A DNA stretch of 9,619 nucleotides from an uncultured Ruminococcus sp. (GTDB lineage Bacteria > Bacillota > Clostridia > Oscillospirales > CAG-272). Below the pieces are notes generated by a model. It was not told where the DNA came from. It did not search any database and worked only from the letters and a program-made list of their open reading frames with translations. The position numbers and the translations under genes were made by a program. The DNA lies in assembly GCA_902765885.1 (NCBI GenBank), contig CACXBN010000080.1, forward strand, positions 1-9,619, in the 5' to 3' direction. Below are positions 1 through 6,740 of this stretch, piece by piece; the first letter of the stretch is position 1, and each line of letters starts with the position of its first letter.

Positions 1-310
1 CCATATTTGGGGCAGACAATTTGAAAAGATGTGATATATAATATCTTGTTTTTGACAGTTAAAAAACAAAAAAGTGCCAGAAAACCCTGTAAAATGGGGC
101 AATCTGGCACTATTGCTTTGCTCGGACAATGTCACAATTTCGATGATTTTTTTGTTTCCGCAAAAATTTTTTTCATACCCGAATCTGAAATGATTTCAAA
201 ATTCACAAAAGTGTAAGATTTCGTGTTTTCCTACTGTCAAAGACCTGTCACGAATACTCCTTTCATGCCCTCGCAGACCAAAGCCCGGTGTGCGATTTTG
301 AATTTTGCTA
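1..310. other. AT-rich intergenic region without a convincing protein gene
   Basis: All three forward frames close within the first 41 bases (TGA 22-24, TGA 32-34, TAA 39-41), so at most the last few codons of an upstream gene could lie here. A 61-codon open frame at 31-216 has no ribosome binding site, runs through a terminator hairpin and resembles nothing I recognise, so I treat it as chance. The stretch contains the minus-strand terminator described separately and A/T runs at 145-153 and 162-173. It also has two TTGACA boxes, one on the plus strand at 52-57 and one on the minus strand at 240-235. The minus-strand box could start a short transcript that ends at the terminator. No riboswitch or tRNA fold was recognised. 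Confidence 0.6.
61..111 (-). terminator. Rho-independent terminator on the minus strand
   Basis: Perfect 8-bp arms AGTGCCAG (73-80) and CTGGCACT (104-111) enclose 23 bases in which CCC (85-87) can pair with GGG (96-98), lengthening the helix across an internal loop. Read on the minus strand, the hairpin is followed at once by TTTTTGTTTTTT (72 to 61), a textbook U tract. Read on the plus strand it is followed by ATTGCTTTG, so it should act poorly in that direction. Every gene I can see to its right is on the plus strand, so it either ends an unrecognised minus-strand RNA arising between it and rlmB or blocks antisense transcription. Confidence 0.75.
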
Positions 311-339
311 TGTACAAAACTGCGGTGTTGTGATATAAT
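311..339 (+). promoter_or_regulatory. Sigma-A-type extended -10 promoter for rlmB
   Basis: The -10 element TATAAT (334-339) is perfect and is preceded by TG at 331-332, giving the extended form TGATATAAT. Seventeen bases upstream lies TGTACA (311-316), a 4/6 match to TTGACA. Transcription should begin near 345-347. That gives a leader of about 60 bases to the ATG at 406, or only about 9 bases to the alternative GTG at 355. It probably drives rlmB and the two genes behind it, because no other promoter or strong terminator is obvious before 6700. Confidence 0.7.
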
Positions 340-405
340 TCAATTTGGATTATTGTGATTTACAAATGTAGACCTAAAAACGGAACAACATCCGGTTTGG
401 TATTT

Positions 406-1227
406 ATGGAAAAGAATAATTTTGAAAAAAACAGGCGGAAAACCGACGGCAGAAGACGCGAGTGGCGTCAGGGTGAACGATTTGTGCCTCAGTCGAACGC
501 TGTCTTCGGAAGAAATGCCGTTTTGGAGCTTATAAAATCCGGCGCTCCGATAGACAAGGTCCTTGTCGCAGGGCGGGAAGGATCCGTGAAAGTTATAATA
601 GCTGAGGCAAGAACAAGGGGCATTCCGGTAGTCGACTCTTCGAATGATGCTCTCGACAGGATGACTGCGGGAGGGTCTCATCAGGGTGTTGCGGCTCTGA
701 CAGCAGAAAAGGAATATTCCACAGTTGAAGATATCCTGAAGTCGGCGCGCGAGAAAGACGAAAAACCGCTTCTCGTGATATGCGACGGCGTAGAGGATCC
801 TCACAATCTCGGGGCTATCATCAGAAGTGCCGAATGCGCGGGTGCTCACGGAGTTATCATACCCGAGAGACGTTCATGCGGACTGACACCGACGGTGTCA
901 AAGGCTTCAGCGGGAGCACTGGCCCACATGATGGTTGCCAAAGTAGTCAATATTTCCCAGTGCATTGACAAACTCAAAGAAGACGGCGTGTGGATCTTTG
1001 CAGCAGAGGCTGACGGAACGGATTTTTACGAAACGGACTGGGATATGCCCTGCGCGATCGTGATGGGCGGAGAGGACAGCGGAGTCAGCAGACTCGTAAG
1101 AGAAAAATGCGATTTTGTTGTTTCAATTCCGATGTTTGGAAAACTCAATTCACTGAATGTGTCTGCAGCGGCGGCAGTTCTTCTGTGCCATGCGGCAAGA
1201 GTACAGAAGATCAAGAAAAACAGATGA
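406..1227 (+). CDS. rlmB: 23S rRNA (guanosine-2'-O)-methyltransferase, RlmB/TrmH (SpoU) family
   Basis: The 273-residue product should transfer a methyl group from S-adenosylmethionine to a ribose 2'-OH, classically G2251 in the 23S rRNA P loop. An L30e-like substrate-binding domain (about 32-105, starting NAVFGRNAVLELI) is followed by the knotted SPOUT catalytic domain with its three motifs: DPHNLGAIIRSAECAG (131-146), IVMGGEDSGVSRL (218-230) and IPMFGKLNSLNVSAAAAVLL (241-260). Asn134 and Arg140 of motif 1 are present. A basic tail of about 25 residues precedes the first domain, slightly longer than usual. I chose the ATG at 406 from family alignment. The frame is open to a GTG at 355, which would add 17 residues and sit almost on the predicted transcription start. 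Neither start has a clear Shine-Dalgarno sequence. Two in-frame stops (TGA TAA) end the gene, 48 bases before the next. The TrmH-family assignment is firm; the exact target nucleotide is inferred. Confidence 0.93.
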   Translation: MEKNNFEKNRRKTDGRRREWRQGERFVPQSNAVFGRNAVLELIKSGAPIDKVLVAGREGSVKVIIAEARTRGIPVVDSSNDALDRMTAGGSHQGVAALTAEKEYSTVEDILKSAREKDEKPLLVICDGVEDPHNLGAIIRSAECAGAHGVIIPERRSCGLTPTVSKASAGALAHMMVAKVVNISQCIDKLKEDGVWIFAAEADGTDFYETDWDMPCAIVMGGEDSGVSRLVREKCDFVVSIPMFGKLNSLNVSAAAAVLLCHAARVQKIKKNR

Positions 1228-1275
1228 TAATGCATATGAAAGGAAAAACCCGCAGAAGCGAGGTGAATCATAGCT

Positions 1276-4026
1276 ATGTCAAATAATCAGGATGAAAGAA
1301 AAGGTAAGGAAGAGGCTGAAAATCTCGAAGATTTTTTTGCCGAAGATCCAAAACTCAGTGAACTTCTGAAAAAATACATACCCGATAGTCTGGATGATAC
1401 AGAAAAGAAAGCTGATACCGTACTTGAAACTGAAATCAATAATGGAGAAAAAGCGGTAGACAAATCCGATGAGAAGCTGATGAGTGCTCTTGACAGCGCT
1501 TTTTCCGCGCCTGCACCGGAAGCAGCCGGCAAGTACACGGATTTTGTCAAGGAATATGTTCTCGACGATGATGGGGATGACAACCGTTTTGCGGGACTCA
1601 AAAATATTCCTCTTGAAGACGACAATTCCGAAGACGCTGTGGATGTTGAAACCCCGGAGCAGACGGAAGACGCGGCTCCCTCCGGCGAAAACGGCCAGGA
1701 CATGCACATTGAGGACGACACACCGCTTGAGGAAAATCCTGATTTTTCCGTTTCGGATTCCGATGATGATTTTATAAACGAGGAACTCGAACTTCCGTTT
1801 GAATTCGACGATGATTTCGTTGAAAATCCGTATGAGGATGAAAAGACCAGAAAGGGACTCTTTGAGAGACTGTCGGAAAGGCGTGCCCAGAGGGCTGAAA
1901 GAGCCGAAAAAAAGAAAAAGCATGTTTTCGGCAATGCCCTTGCAAGCAGAAGACATGAAGAAGACGACGACTCGGATATATCCGACCTGATGCTTCCCGA
2001 TGACGAGATCACGGAAGAACCTGTTCGCGATGTTTCGGATGAAACGGTTCCAAGCACTGTTCTGAGCGAAAATTCCGACAACTCGGAAAATGAACAGAAC
2101 GATTCCACCGAGCCTTCTGAAAATTCAGACAAAGAAGACAAGGCGGATGAAGCAAAAGATGCCTCCGATGATCCGACTGACATAGACCTGATGGTTGCTT
2201 TCGGACTTGACGACGAACAGCATGAAAAAGCCAAAGAGGCAAAAGAATACGGAAATGCACTTGCGGAAAAGCGCAAGAGAGAACAGAAAGAGAAGAAATT
2301 CAAGCTCGAAAGACCTGAATTTGTTGACAGGAGCCAGGTCAAAGGGCTCAGAGAAGAATATAAGAAAAAGAATCTTTCACTGTGGATCAGACTGCTTATC
2401 TCATTCGTGGCAACGGTCGTCCTGTTTGTTTTTGAGAACATAAAGCCGTCGCCGGAATCCTCTGCAGTTTTCAACCCGTATGTATATCCCGTCGTATATG
2501 CTATGATCAGTCTCCAGATAATGCTGATCACATCGCTCTGCATATATGATTACTTGATAAACGGAATAAAGAATTTGTTTAAAGGTACGCCAAGGCCTGA
2601 AACCGTGACTGCGCTCATGACCGTGGTTGCCATCATTTATTCCGCAGTTATAGGCAATGTTGTCGAGAACGGGGATATACCTGTGATGTTCAATGCCATC
2701 GTAGCTCTTGCATCATTCCTCACTCTTGTATATGCCATATACAACCAAAAGAGAGAGATGATGAACTTCAGAATTGTTGCAAACCGCAAACCCAAGCATA
2801 TTATCAGGCGCCTTGATGACGAAGAATCAAGGGGAGAAGTTGAAGCGCTTGACACGAACACCGAAGAATGCGATGTAATGAAGATCGAGAAGACGGATTT
2901 TATCGACGGTTTTTACGCCCGTCTTGACAAGCCGGACAAAACGACTTCATCATTCACATCATTCGTTCTCAGCGCATCAGTCGCTCTTGCAGTGCTTATA
3001 GGAATATTCGCAGCGATCAAGGGCGAGAGCGCGGCCGTGGTATGGAGAACAGTATATGTTTCGCTTCTTGCATTCACACCTCTCTCGCTGTTTATAACAT
3101 TCTCGTATCCTTTCTTCAGAGCTAACAAGATCGCAAAGGATTACGAAAGCACGATCATTGGCGATGTGTCTCTTGAAGAGTATTCCAATGCATCGGTGAT
3201 ATCATTTGACGACAAGAATATTTTCCCGTCATATTCGGTAAAGGTTCAGAATATAAGGATCTATAACAACGCGAGAATCGACAGGGTGCTCTACTATGCC
3301 GCTTCCGTGTTTGCCTATGCGGGAGGTCCTCTTCAGGACGTATTCGAAGTGGCGACAAAAGATATAGGAAATTCGGGAGACGTAAAGATATTTGATGCGG
3401 AAACAGGATTCCTTGCTACTCAGGTTGACGGAGTCAATATCATCTTCGGAAGCAATGACGCACTGACCGCGCGCGGCCTTGAGATACCGCAGAGCGCTGC
3501 GGAAGACGATGTGGACTTCTCTGACGAGCTTTCGGTAATGTACATGTTCAGGGAAAACAAGCTGGTTGCAAAGATGTACATCAAGTACGTTATGGATCCG
3601 GATATAGACCTCATCCTAAAACAATTCTCCGGTGAAGGCCTCTATGTATGTATCCACACATTCGATCCCAACATAGACGAACATATGATAGCATCCAAGC
3701 TGAACATGGGAAAGATACCGCTTAAGATCATTCGCTATGCCGATGCCGAGGAAGTTGACAACTACGAGGAGAAGGCAGAAAGCGGACTCGTGACGAGCGG
3801 ATCTCCGAAATTCCTGCTCCAGATCATATCTTTCTGCGGCAAGGTGCTCCGTTCCAGAAAGACCAACATAGCCCTCGGGGTTCTGTCGGGAGTCATAGGA
3901 ATCGCGATCATAGCGCTGCTCCTCATCTCTGGATCGCTCAACATTCTCAATTCGCTCTTGCTTGGAATATACCAGCTCGTATGGATTATACCCGCTGTCA
4001 TTTCATCAAGGATTCACGTAAGATAA
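1276..4026 (+). CDS. P-type ATPase-like membrane pseudoenzyme with long acidic N-terminal tail
   Basis: The start has a good AGGTGA ribosome binding site at 1261-1266. Residues 1-360 are soluble, extremely Asp/Glu/Ser-rich and probably disordered, with a basic helix near 195-216 and a repeated [FY]GNALA motif (218-223, 325-330). Eight membrane segments follow at about 368-388, 403-427, 442-463, 469-489, 560-581, 587-613, 864-886 and 888-908. The loop between segments 4 and 5 has about 70 residues and that between 6 and 7 about 250, which is the P1B-type ATPase layout (MA, MB, M1-M6). Segment 6 aligns without gaps from the CPC region through the phosphorylation site: CPC becomes FTPL (600-603) and DKTGTLT becomes DKNIFPS (646-652). 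GLEIP (734-738) and TFD (795-797) resemble the N domain and TGD regions. TGES and GDGxND are not found. It is therefore probably not a pump; a sensory, scaffold or regulatory role is a guess. It lies between rlmB and the radical SAM gene in one apparent operon. Confidence 0.8.
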   Translation: MSNNQDERKGKEEAENLEDFFAEDPKLSELLKKYIPDSLDDTEKKADTVLETEINNGEKAVDKSDEKLMSALDSAFSAPAPEAAGKYTDFVKEYVLDDDGDDNRFAGLKNIPLEDDNSEDAVDVETPEQTEDAAPSGENGQDMHIEDDTPLEENPDFSVSDSDDDFINEELELPFEFDDDFVENPYEDEKTRKGLFERLSERRAQRAERAEKKKKHVFGNALASRRHEEDDDSDISDLMLPDDEITEEPVRDVSDETVPSTVLSENSDNSENEQNDSTEPSENSDKEDKADEAKDASDDPTDIDLMVAFGLDDEQHEKAKEAKEYGNALAEKRKREQKEKKFKLERPEFVDRSQVKGLREEYKKKNLSLWIRLLISFVATVVLFVFENIKPSPESSAVFNPYVYPVVYAMISLQIMLITSLCIYDYLINGIKNLFKGTPRPETVTALMTVVAIIYSAVIGNVVENGDIPVMFNAIVALASFLTLVYAIYNQKREMMNFRIVANRKPKHIIRRLDDEESRGEVEALDTNTEECDVMKIEKTDFIDGFYARLDKPDKTTSSFTSFVLSASVALAVLIGIFAAIKGESAAVVWRTVYVSLLAFTPLSLFITFSYPFFRANKIAKDYESTIIGDVSLEEYSNASVISFDDKNIFPSYSVKVQNIRIYNNARIDRVLYYAASVFAYAGGPLQDVFEVATKDIGNSGDVKIFDAETGFLATQVDGVNIIFGSNDALTARGLEIPQSAAEDDVDFSDELSVMYMFRENKLVAKMYIKYVMDPDIDLILKQFSGEGLYVCIHTFDPNIDEHMIASKLNMGKIPLKIIRYADAEEVDNYEEKAESGLVTSGSPKFLLQIISFCGKVLRSRKTNIALGVLSGVIGIAIIALLLISGSLNILNSLLLGIYQLVWIIPAVISSRIHVR

Positions 4027-4036
4027 CCAATAGAAC

Positions 4037-4077
4037 AAGGAGTTACGGGAGAAGATGCTTTCTCCCGTATTTTCATC
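4037..4077 (+). promoter_or_regulatory. Structured ribosome binding region: Shine-Dalgarno, hairpin, start
   Basis: AAGGAG (4037-4042) is the only strong Shine-Dalgarno sequence ahead of the radical SAM gene, but it ends 35 bases before the ATG at 4078. Between them is a perfect 9-bp stem, ACGGGAGAA (4045-4053) and TTCTCCCGT (4060-4068), with a 6-base loop. If the stem forms, the remaining distance is 2 + 9 = 11 bases, close to normal spacing. The 3' arm is followed by ATTTTC, so a weak intrinsic terminator or attenuator is an alternative reading. An ATG in the loop (4055) opens a short leader frame that ends at 4079-4081, overlapping the gene's start codon as ATGA. Confidence 0.55.
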
Positions 4078-6690
4078 ATGAGAGAAGATATACGAAGCTT
4101 TATAACAAAAGTTCAGAAACCCGGAAGATATACGGGAAATGAAAGCGGATGCATCTACAAAGACAAAAAGGATGTCGTGGTAAGAGTCGATTTCTGCTAT
4201 CCGGATCTTTATGAGATCGGCATGTCGAATCTCGGAATGCGCATTCTGTGTGACTGTTTCAACAGTGTTGAAGGCGTATGGTGCGAAAGAGTATATGCGC
4301 CATGGATCGATATGGAAGAGGAGATGAGAAAAAGAAACATTCCTCTTTTCACTCACGAAAGCGGAGACAGCATAACCGACTTTGATGTCCTTGCATTCAC
4401 CATGCAGTATGAACTATGCTATTCGACGATGATCAATATGATAGATCTGGCCGGGCTGAAGATACGAAGGGAAGACAGAGGCGAAGACGACCCTGTCATA
4501 ATTGCGGGAGGGCCGTGCGCATACAATCCCGAGCCTATGGCTGAATTTGTGGATGTTTTTTCAATCGGTGAGGGCGAAGAACCGATACCCGAATTTGCCG
4601 AACTTCTCAAACAGATGAAGAAAGACGGAACATACACCAAAGAAAAATTCCTCTACAGGGTCGCTACAGAACTGAAAGGCTTTTATGTACCCTCGCTTTA
4701 CGATATACAATACAATGAGGACGGTACGATCAGGTCGATTGAAACGAAAGACGAAAAAGTGCCGAAGAAGGTTGTGAAGAGGGTAGTCGAAAACTTTGAT
4801 ACCTGCTATGTTCCGCTGAACCCCGTCATGCCTAATATAGAAACAGTTCACGACAGGGTGACCATAGAAGTTTTCAGGGGATGCATACGGGGATGCAGGT
4901 TCTGCCAGGCGGGAATGGTATGCAGGCCGGTTCGGGAAAAAGCACCGGAAACATTAGACTGCATAGCCAGAAAAATGGTCGAGAACAGCGGGTATGATGA
5001 GATCTCGCTCTCGTCACTCTCGATAAGCGACTACAGCAAGATCAGCGAACTGACGGACAGTCTTCTTGACTGGACAAACGAGAAAATGATAAACCTGTCG
5101 CTTCCGTCCATGAGAGCGGACAGTTTCACAAAAGAGCTTATGGACAAGATCTCGACTGTCAGGACAAGTACTCTTACATTTGCGCCTGAGGCCGGCACGC
5201 CCAGGCTTCGCGATGTCATAAACAAGAATATCACCGAAGAAGAGATACTGAGAGCTGCCGGAGTTGCCTACAGTGCCGGCAAGAACCAGGTGAAACTCTA
5301 TTTCATGAACGGTCTTCCTACGGAAACATATGAGGATATTGAAGGAATCGCCGAGCTGGCAAAGCACGTGGTGGATGAATATTACAGGACACCGGGCAGG
5401 AACAAGAGCAGACAGCCGCAGGTGACTCTGTCTGTCGCATGCTTTATTCCCAAGCCCCATACTCCTTTCCAGTGGGAAAGGCAGAATACTATAGAAGAAC
5501 TCAAGGATAAACAGGATTACCTGTCCTCGAAGATCACCGACAGAAAGATCAGATACAATTATCACGATGCGAAGGTGTCGAGACTTGAAGCCGTTTTCGC
5601 GAGAGGCGACAGAAGACTGTCAAAGGCACTTATCGAAGCAAACAGAAGAGGCATAAAATTCGACGCGTGGGAAGAGACATTCGATTATGACAAATGGATG
5701 GATGTCTTTGAGGCTGTCGGAATAGATCCGTCATTTTATGCCAACAGAACGATACCTGACGATGAGATTCTGCCATGGGACATGATCTCCGCAGGCATTT
5801 CAAAGGAATTTCTCCTTTCCGAAAGACACAAGGCTCAGAAAGCCGTTGCCACCCCTTCATGCAAAGAAAAGTGTTCGGGCTGCGGCGTAAACAAACTGGT
5901 CGACAAAAAATACTGCAGATGGTGTCCGGGACATCCGGAAAGCTCTGACAGTGCCGGCAGGATCACATCTGACAGACCGGTCATAAAGAAAAACGCGGGA
6001 GAGGAAAGAAAAGGCCCTGTAAGACCTGCAAGACAGGTGAGGATCAGATTCAGGAAAGAAGGACCGATGCTGTATATTTCCCATCTTGATCTTACAAAGA
6101 CAGTCATGAGAGCGGTAAACCGTTCCGGTTTGCCCGTATATTATTCCGAAGGATTTAATCCGAAACCCAAGCTCATTTTCGGCCCTCCGCTGTCAGTTGG
6201 ATGCGGAGGAGAAGACGAGGTGCTTGATCTTAAGATGATGGAGAGCGTCTCCAACGACGAGATAATGGAAAAGCTCTCTCCTGTCATGCCCGCGGGAATA
6301 GTGATGACAAGGGTATATGAACAGAAGAGAAAGCTTACCGATATCAAGTGGGCGGAGAACGTGATCGAATACCGCAATATAAAGATCAGCGATTCTCTTT
6401 GTGCTGAGATCGAAAAAATGTTTCTCTCTCCCGTTGTTATGATGAAAAAGACTAAAAGCGGCGAAAAGGAAACTGATATAACAAAGCTCATGAAAAAAGT
6501 CAGCGCCTCAGCTGAAAACGGGATATTGAAAGTATCGGCAATAACATCCGCAGATGCCGAAAAGTACCTGAATCCCGAATATGTGGTCAAAGCCATCGAG
6601 GAGAGATTCGGCCTTCTGGAAAATGACGGATACTACATCATCATGAGAAAAAAACTGTTCACCGAAGACGGTGAAACGTTGTTTGAATGA
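4078..6690 (+). CDS. B12-binding-type radical SAM protein fused to DUF2344 domain
   Basis: The 870 residues join two proteins that are often separate neighbouring genes: a TIGR03960-type radical SAM protein (about 1-590) and a DUF2344/TIGR03936-type domain (about 652-850). The N-terminal part resembles cobalamin-binding Rossmann domains of this class, with AGGPCAYNPEPMAEFVD (143-159) and GEGEEPIPEF (164-173), but I see no DxHxxG cobalamin-ligand motif. The 4Fe-4S/SAM site is RGCIRGCRFCQAG, with Cys269, Cys273 and Cys276 in the canonical CxxxCxxC. PEAGTPRLRDVINKN (370-384) is a typical radical SAM barrel segment. A linker carries five further cysteines (595, 599, 602, 613, 616), possibly a second metal site. 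The DUF2344 part shows YISHLDLTKTVMRAVNRSGL (666-685) and EGFNPKPKLIFGPPL (691-705). The start is set by family fit (MREDIRSFITKVQKPGRYTG) and by the absence of any upstream in-frame ATG, GTG or TTG. The substrate is unknown; an RNA or ribosome role is suggested only by rlmB upstream and by homologues often found near rng and rplU. Confidence 0.93.
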   Translation: MREDIRSFITKVQKPGRYTGNESGCIYKDKKDVVVRVDFCYPDLYEIGMSNLGMRILCDCFNSVEGVWCERVYAPWIDMEEEMRKRNIPLFTHESGDSITDFDVLAFTMQYELCYSTMINMIDLAGLKIRREDRGEDDPVIIAGGPCAYNPEPMAEFVDVFSIGEGEEPIPEFAELLKQMKKDGTYTKEKFLYRVATELKGFYVPSLYDIQYNEDGTIRSIETKDEKVPKKVVKRVVENFDTCYVPLNPVMPNIETVHDRVTIEVFRGCIRGCRFCQAGMVCRPVREKAPETLDCIARKMVENSGYDEISLSSLSISDYSKISELTDSLLDWTNEKMINLSLPSMRADSFTKELMDKISTVRTSTLTFAPEAGTPRLRDVINKNITEEEILRAAGVAYSAGKNQVKLYFMNGLPTETYEDIEGIAELAKHVVDEYYRTPGRNKSRQPQVTLSVACFIPKPHTPFQWERQNTIEELKDKQDYLSSKITDRKIRYNYHDAKVSRLEAVFARGDRRLSKALIEANRRGIKFDAWEETFDYDKWMDVFEAVGIDPSFYANRTIPDDEILPWDMISAGISKEFLLSERHKAQKAVATPSCKEKCSGCGVNKLVDKKYCRWCPGHPESSDSAGRITSDRPVIKKNAGEERKGPVRPARQVRIRFRKEGPMLYISHLDLTKTVMRAVNRSGLPVYYSEGFNPKPKLIFGPPLSVGCGGEDEVLDLKMMESVSNDEIMEKLSPVMPAGIVMTRVYEQKRKLTDIKWAENVIEYRNIKISDSLCAEIEKMFLSPVVMMKKTKSGEKETDITKLMKKVSASAENGILKVSAITSADAEKYLNPEYVVKAIEERFGLLENDGYYIIMRKKLFTEDGETLFE

Positions 6691-6713
6691 TCTGTGACCA
6701 CAGCGCTGTATCA

Positions 6714-6740
6714 GCCATGCTTCGTTGACAATGGCATGGC
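6714..6740. repeat. Inverted repeat flanking the -35 box (operator candidate)
   Basis: GCCATGC (6714-6720) and GCATGGC (6734-6740) are perfect 7-bp inverted repeats separated by 13 bases. The TTGACA -35 box of the flippase promoter lies wholly inside that spacer. The symmetry is that expected of a dimeric regulator blocking or assisting RNA polymerase. It could also be a transcript hairpin behind the radical SAM gene, but the bases after it (ATTTGTG) do not make a good U tract. No regulator family is recognised. Confidence 0.45.

Noticed and set aside
145..173. T-rich runs on the plus strand as a forward terminator
   Set aside because: No GC-rich stem of more than 3 bp precedes either run.
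31..216. 61-codon plus-strand open frame
   Set aside because: No ribosome binding site, composition follows the AT-rich intergenic DNA, and the terminator stem lies within it.
51..241. TTTGACAGT (51-59) and ACTGTCAAA (233-241) as terminal inverted repeats of a small mobile element
   Set aside because: A 9-bp match between arms about 170 bases apart is not rare in AT-rich DNA, no target-site duplication is visible outside the arms, and nothing inside resembles a transposase or a MITE.
1230..1286. 18-residue ORF in the gap after rlmB, overlapping the next start
   Set aside because: No Shine-Dalgarno in front of the ATG at 1230, and its 3' part only contains the ribosome binding site of the next gene.
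1287..2543. 418-codon minus-strand open frame, Ser/Phe-rich, opposite the acidic tail
   Set aside because: It is the antisense image of Asp/Glu codons (GAT, GAC, GAA read as Ser/Phe/Val), has no family resemblance, and overlaps a frame with a good ribosome binding site.
3120..4026. Calling the 916-residue protein an active metal-transporting ATPase
   Set aside because: The topology fits, but CPC, TGES, DKTGT, HP and GDGxND are absent or altered, so transport activity cannot be supported.
5014..5565. 183-codon minus-strand open frame inside the radical SAM gene
   Set aside because: It lies opposite the conserved radical SAM barrel, has no recognisable motif, and no promoter or ribosome binding site was seen.
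6692..6708. Short palindromes CTGTG-AC-CACAG and CAGCGCTG just after the radical SAM stop
   Set aside because: Arms of 4-5 bp with no following U tract; too weak to call a terminator or operator.
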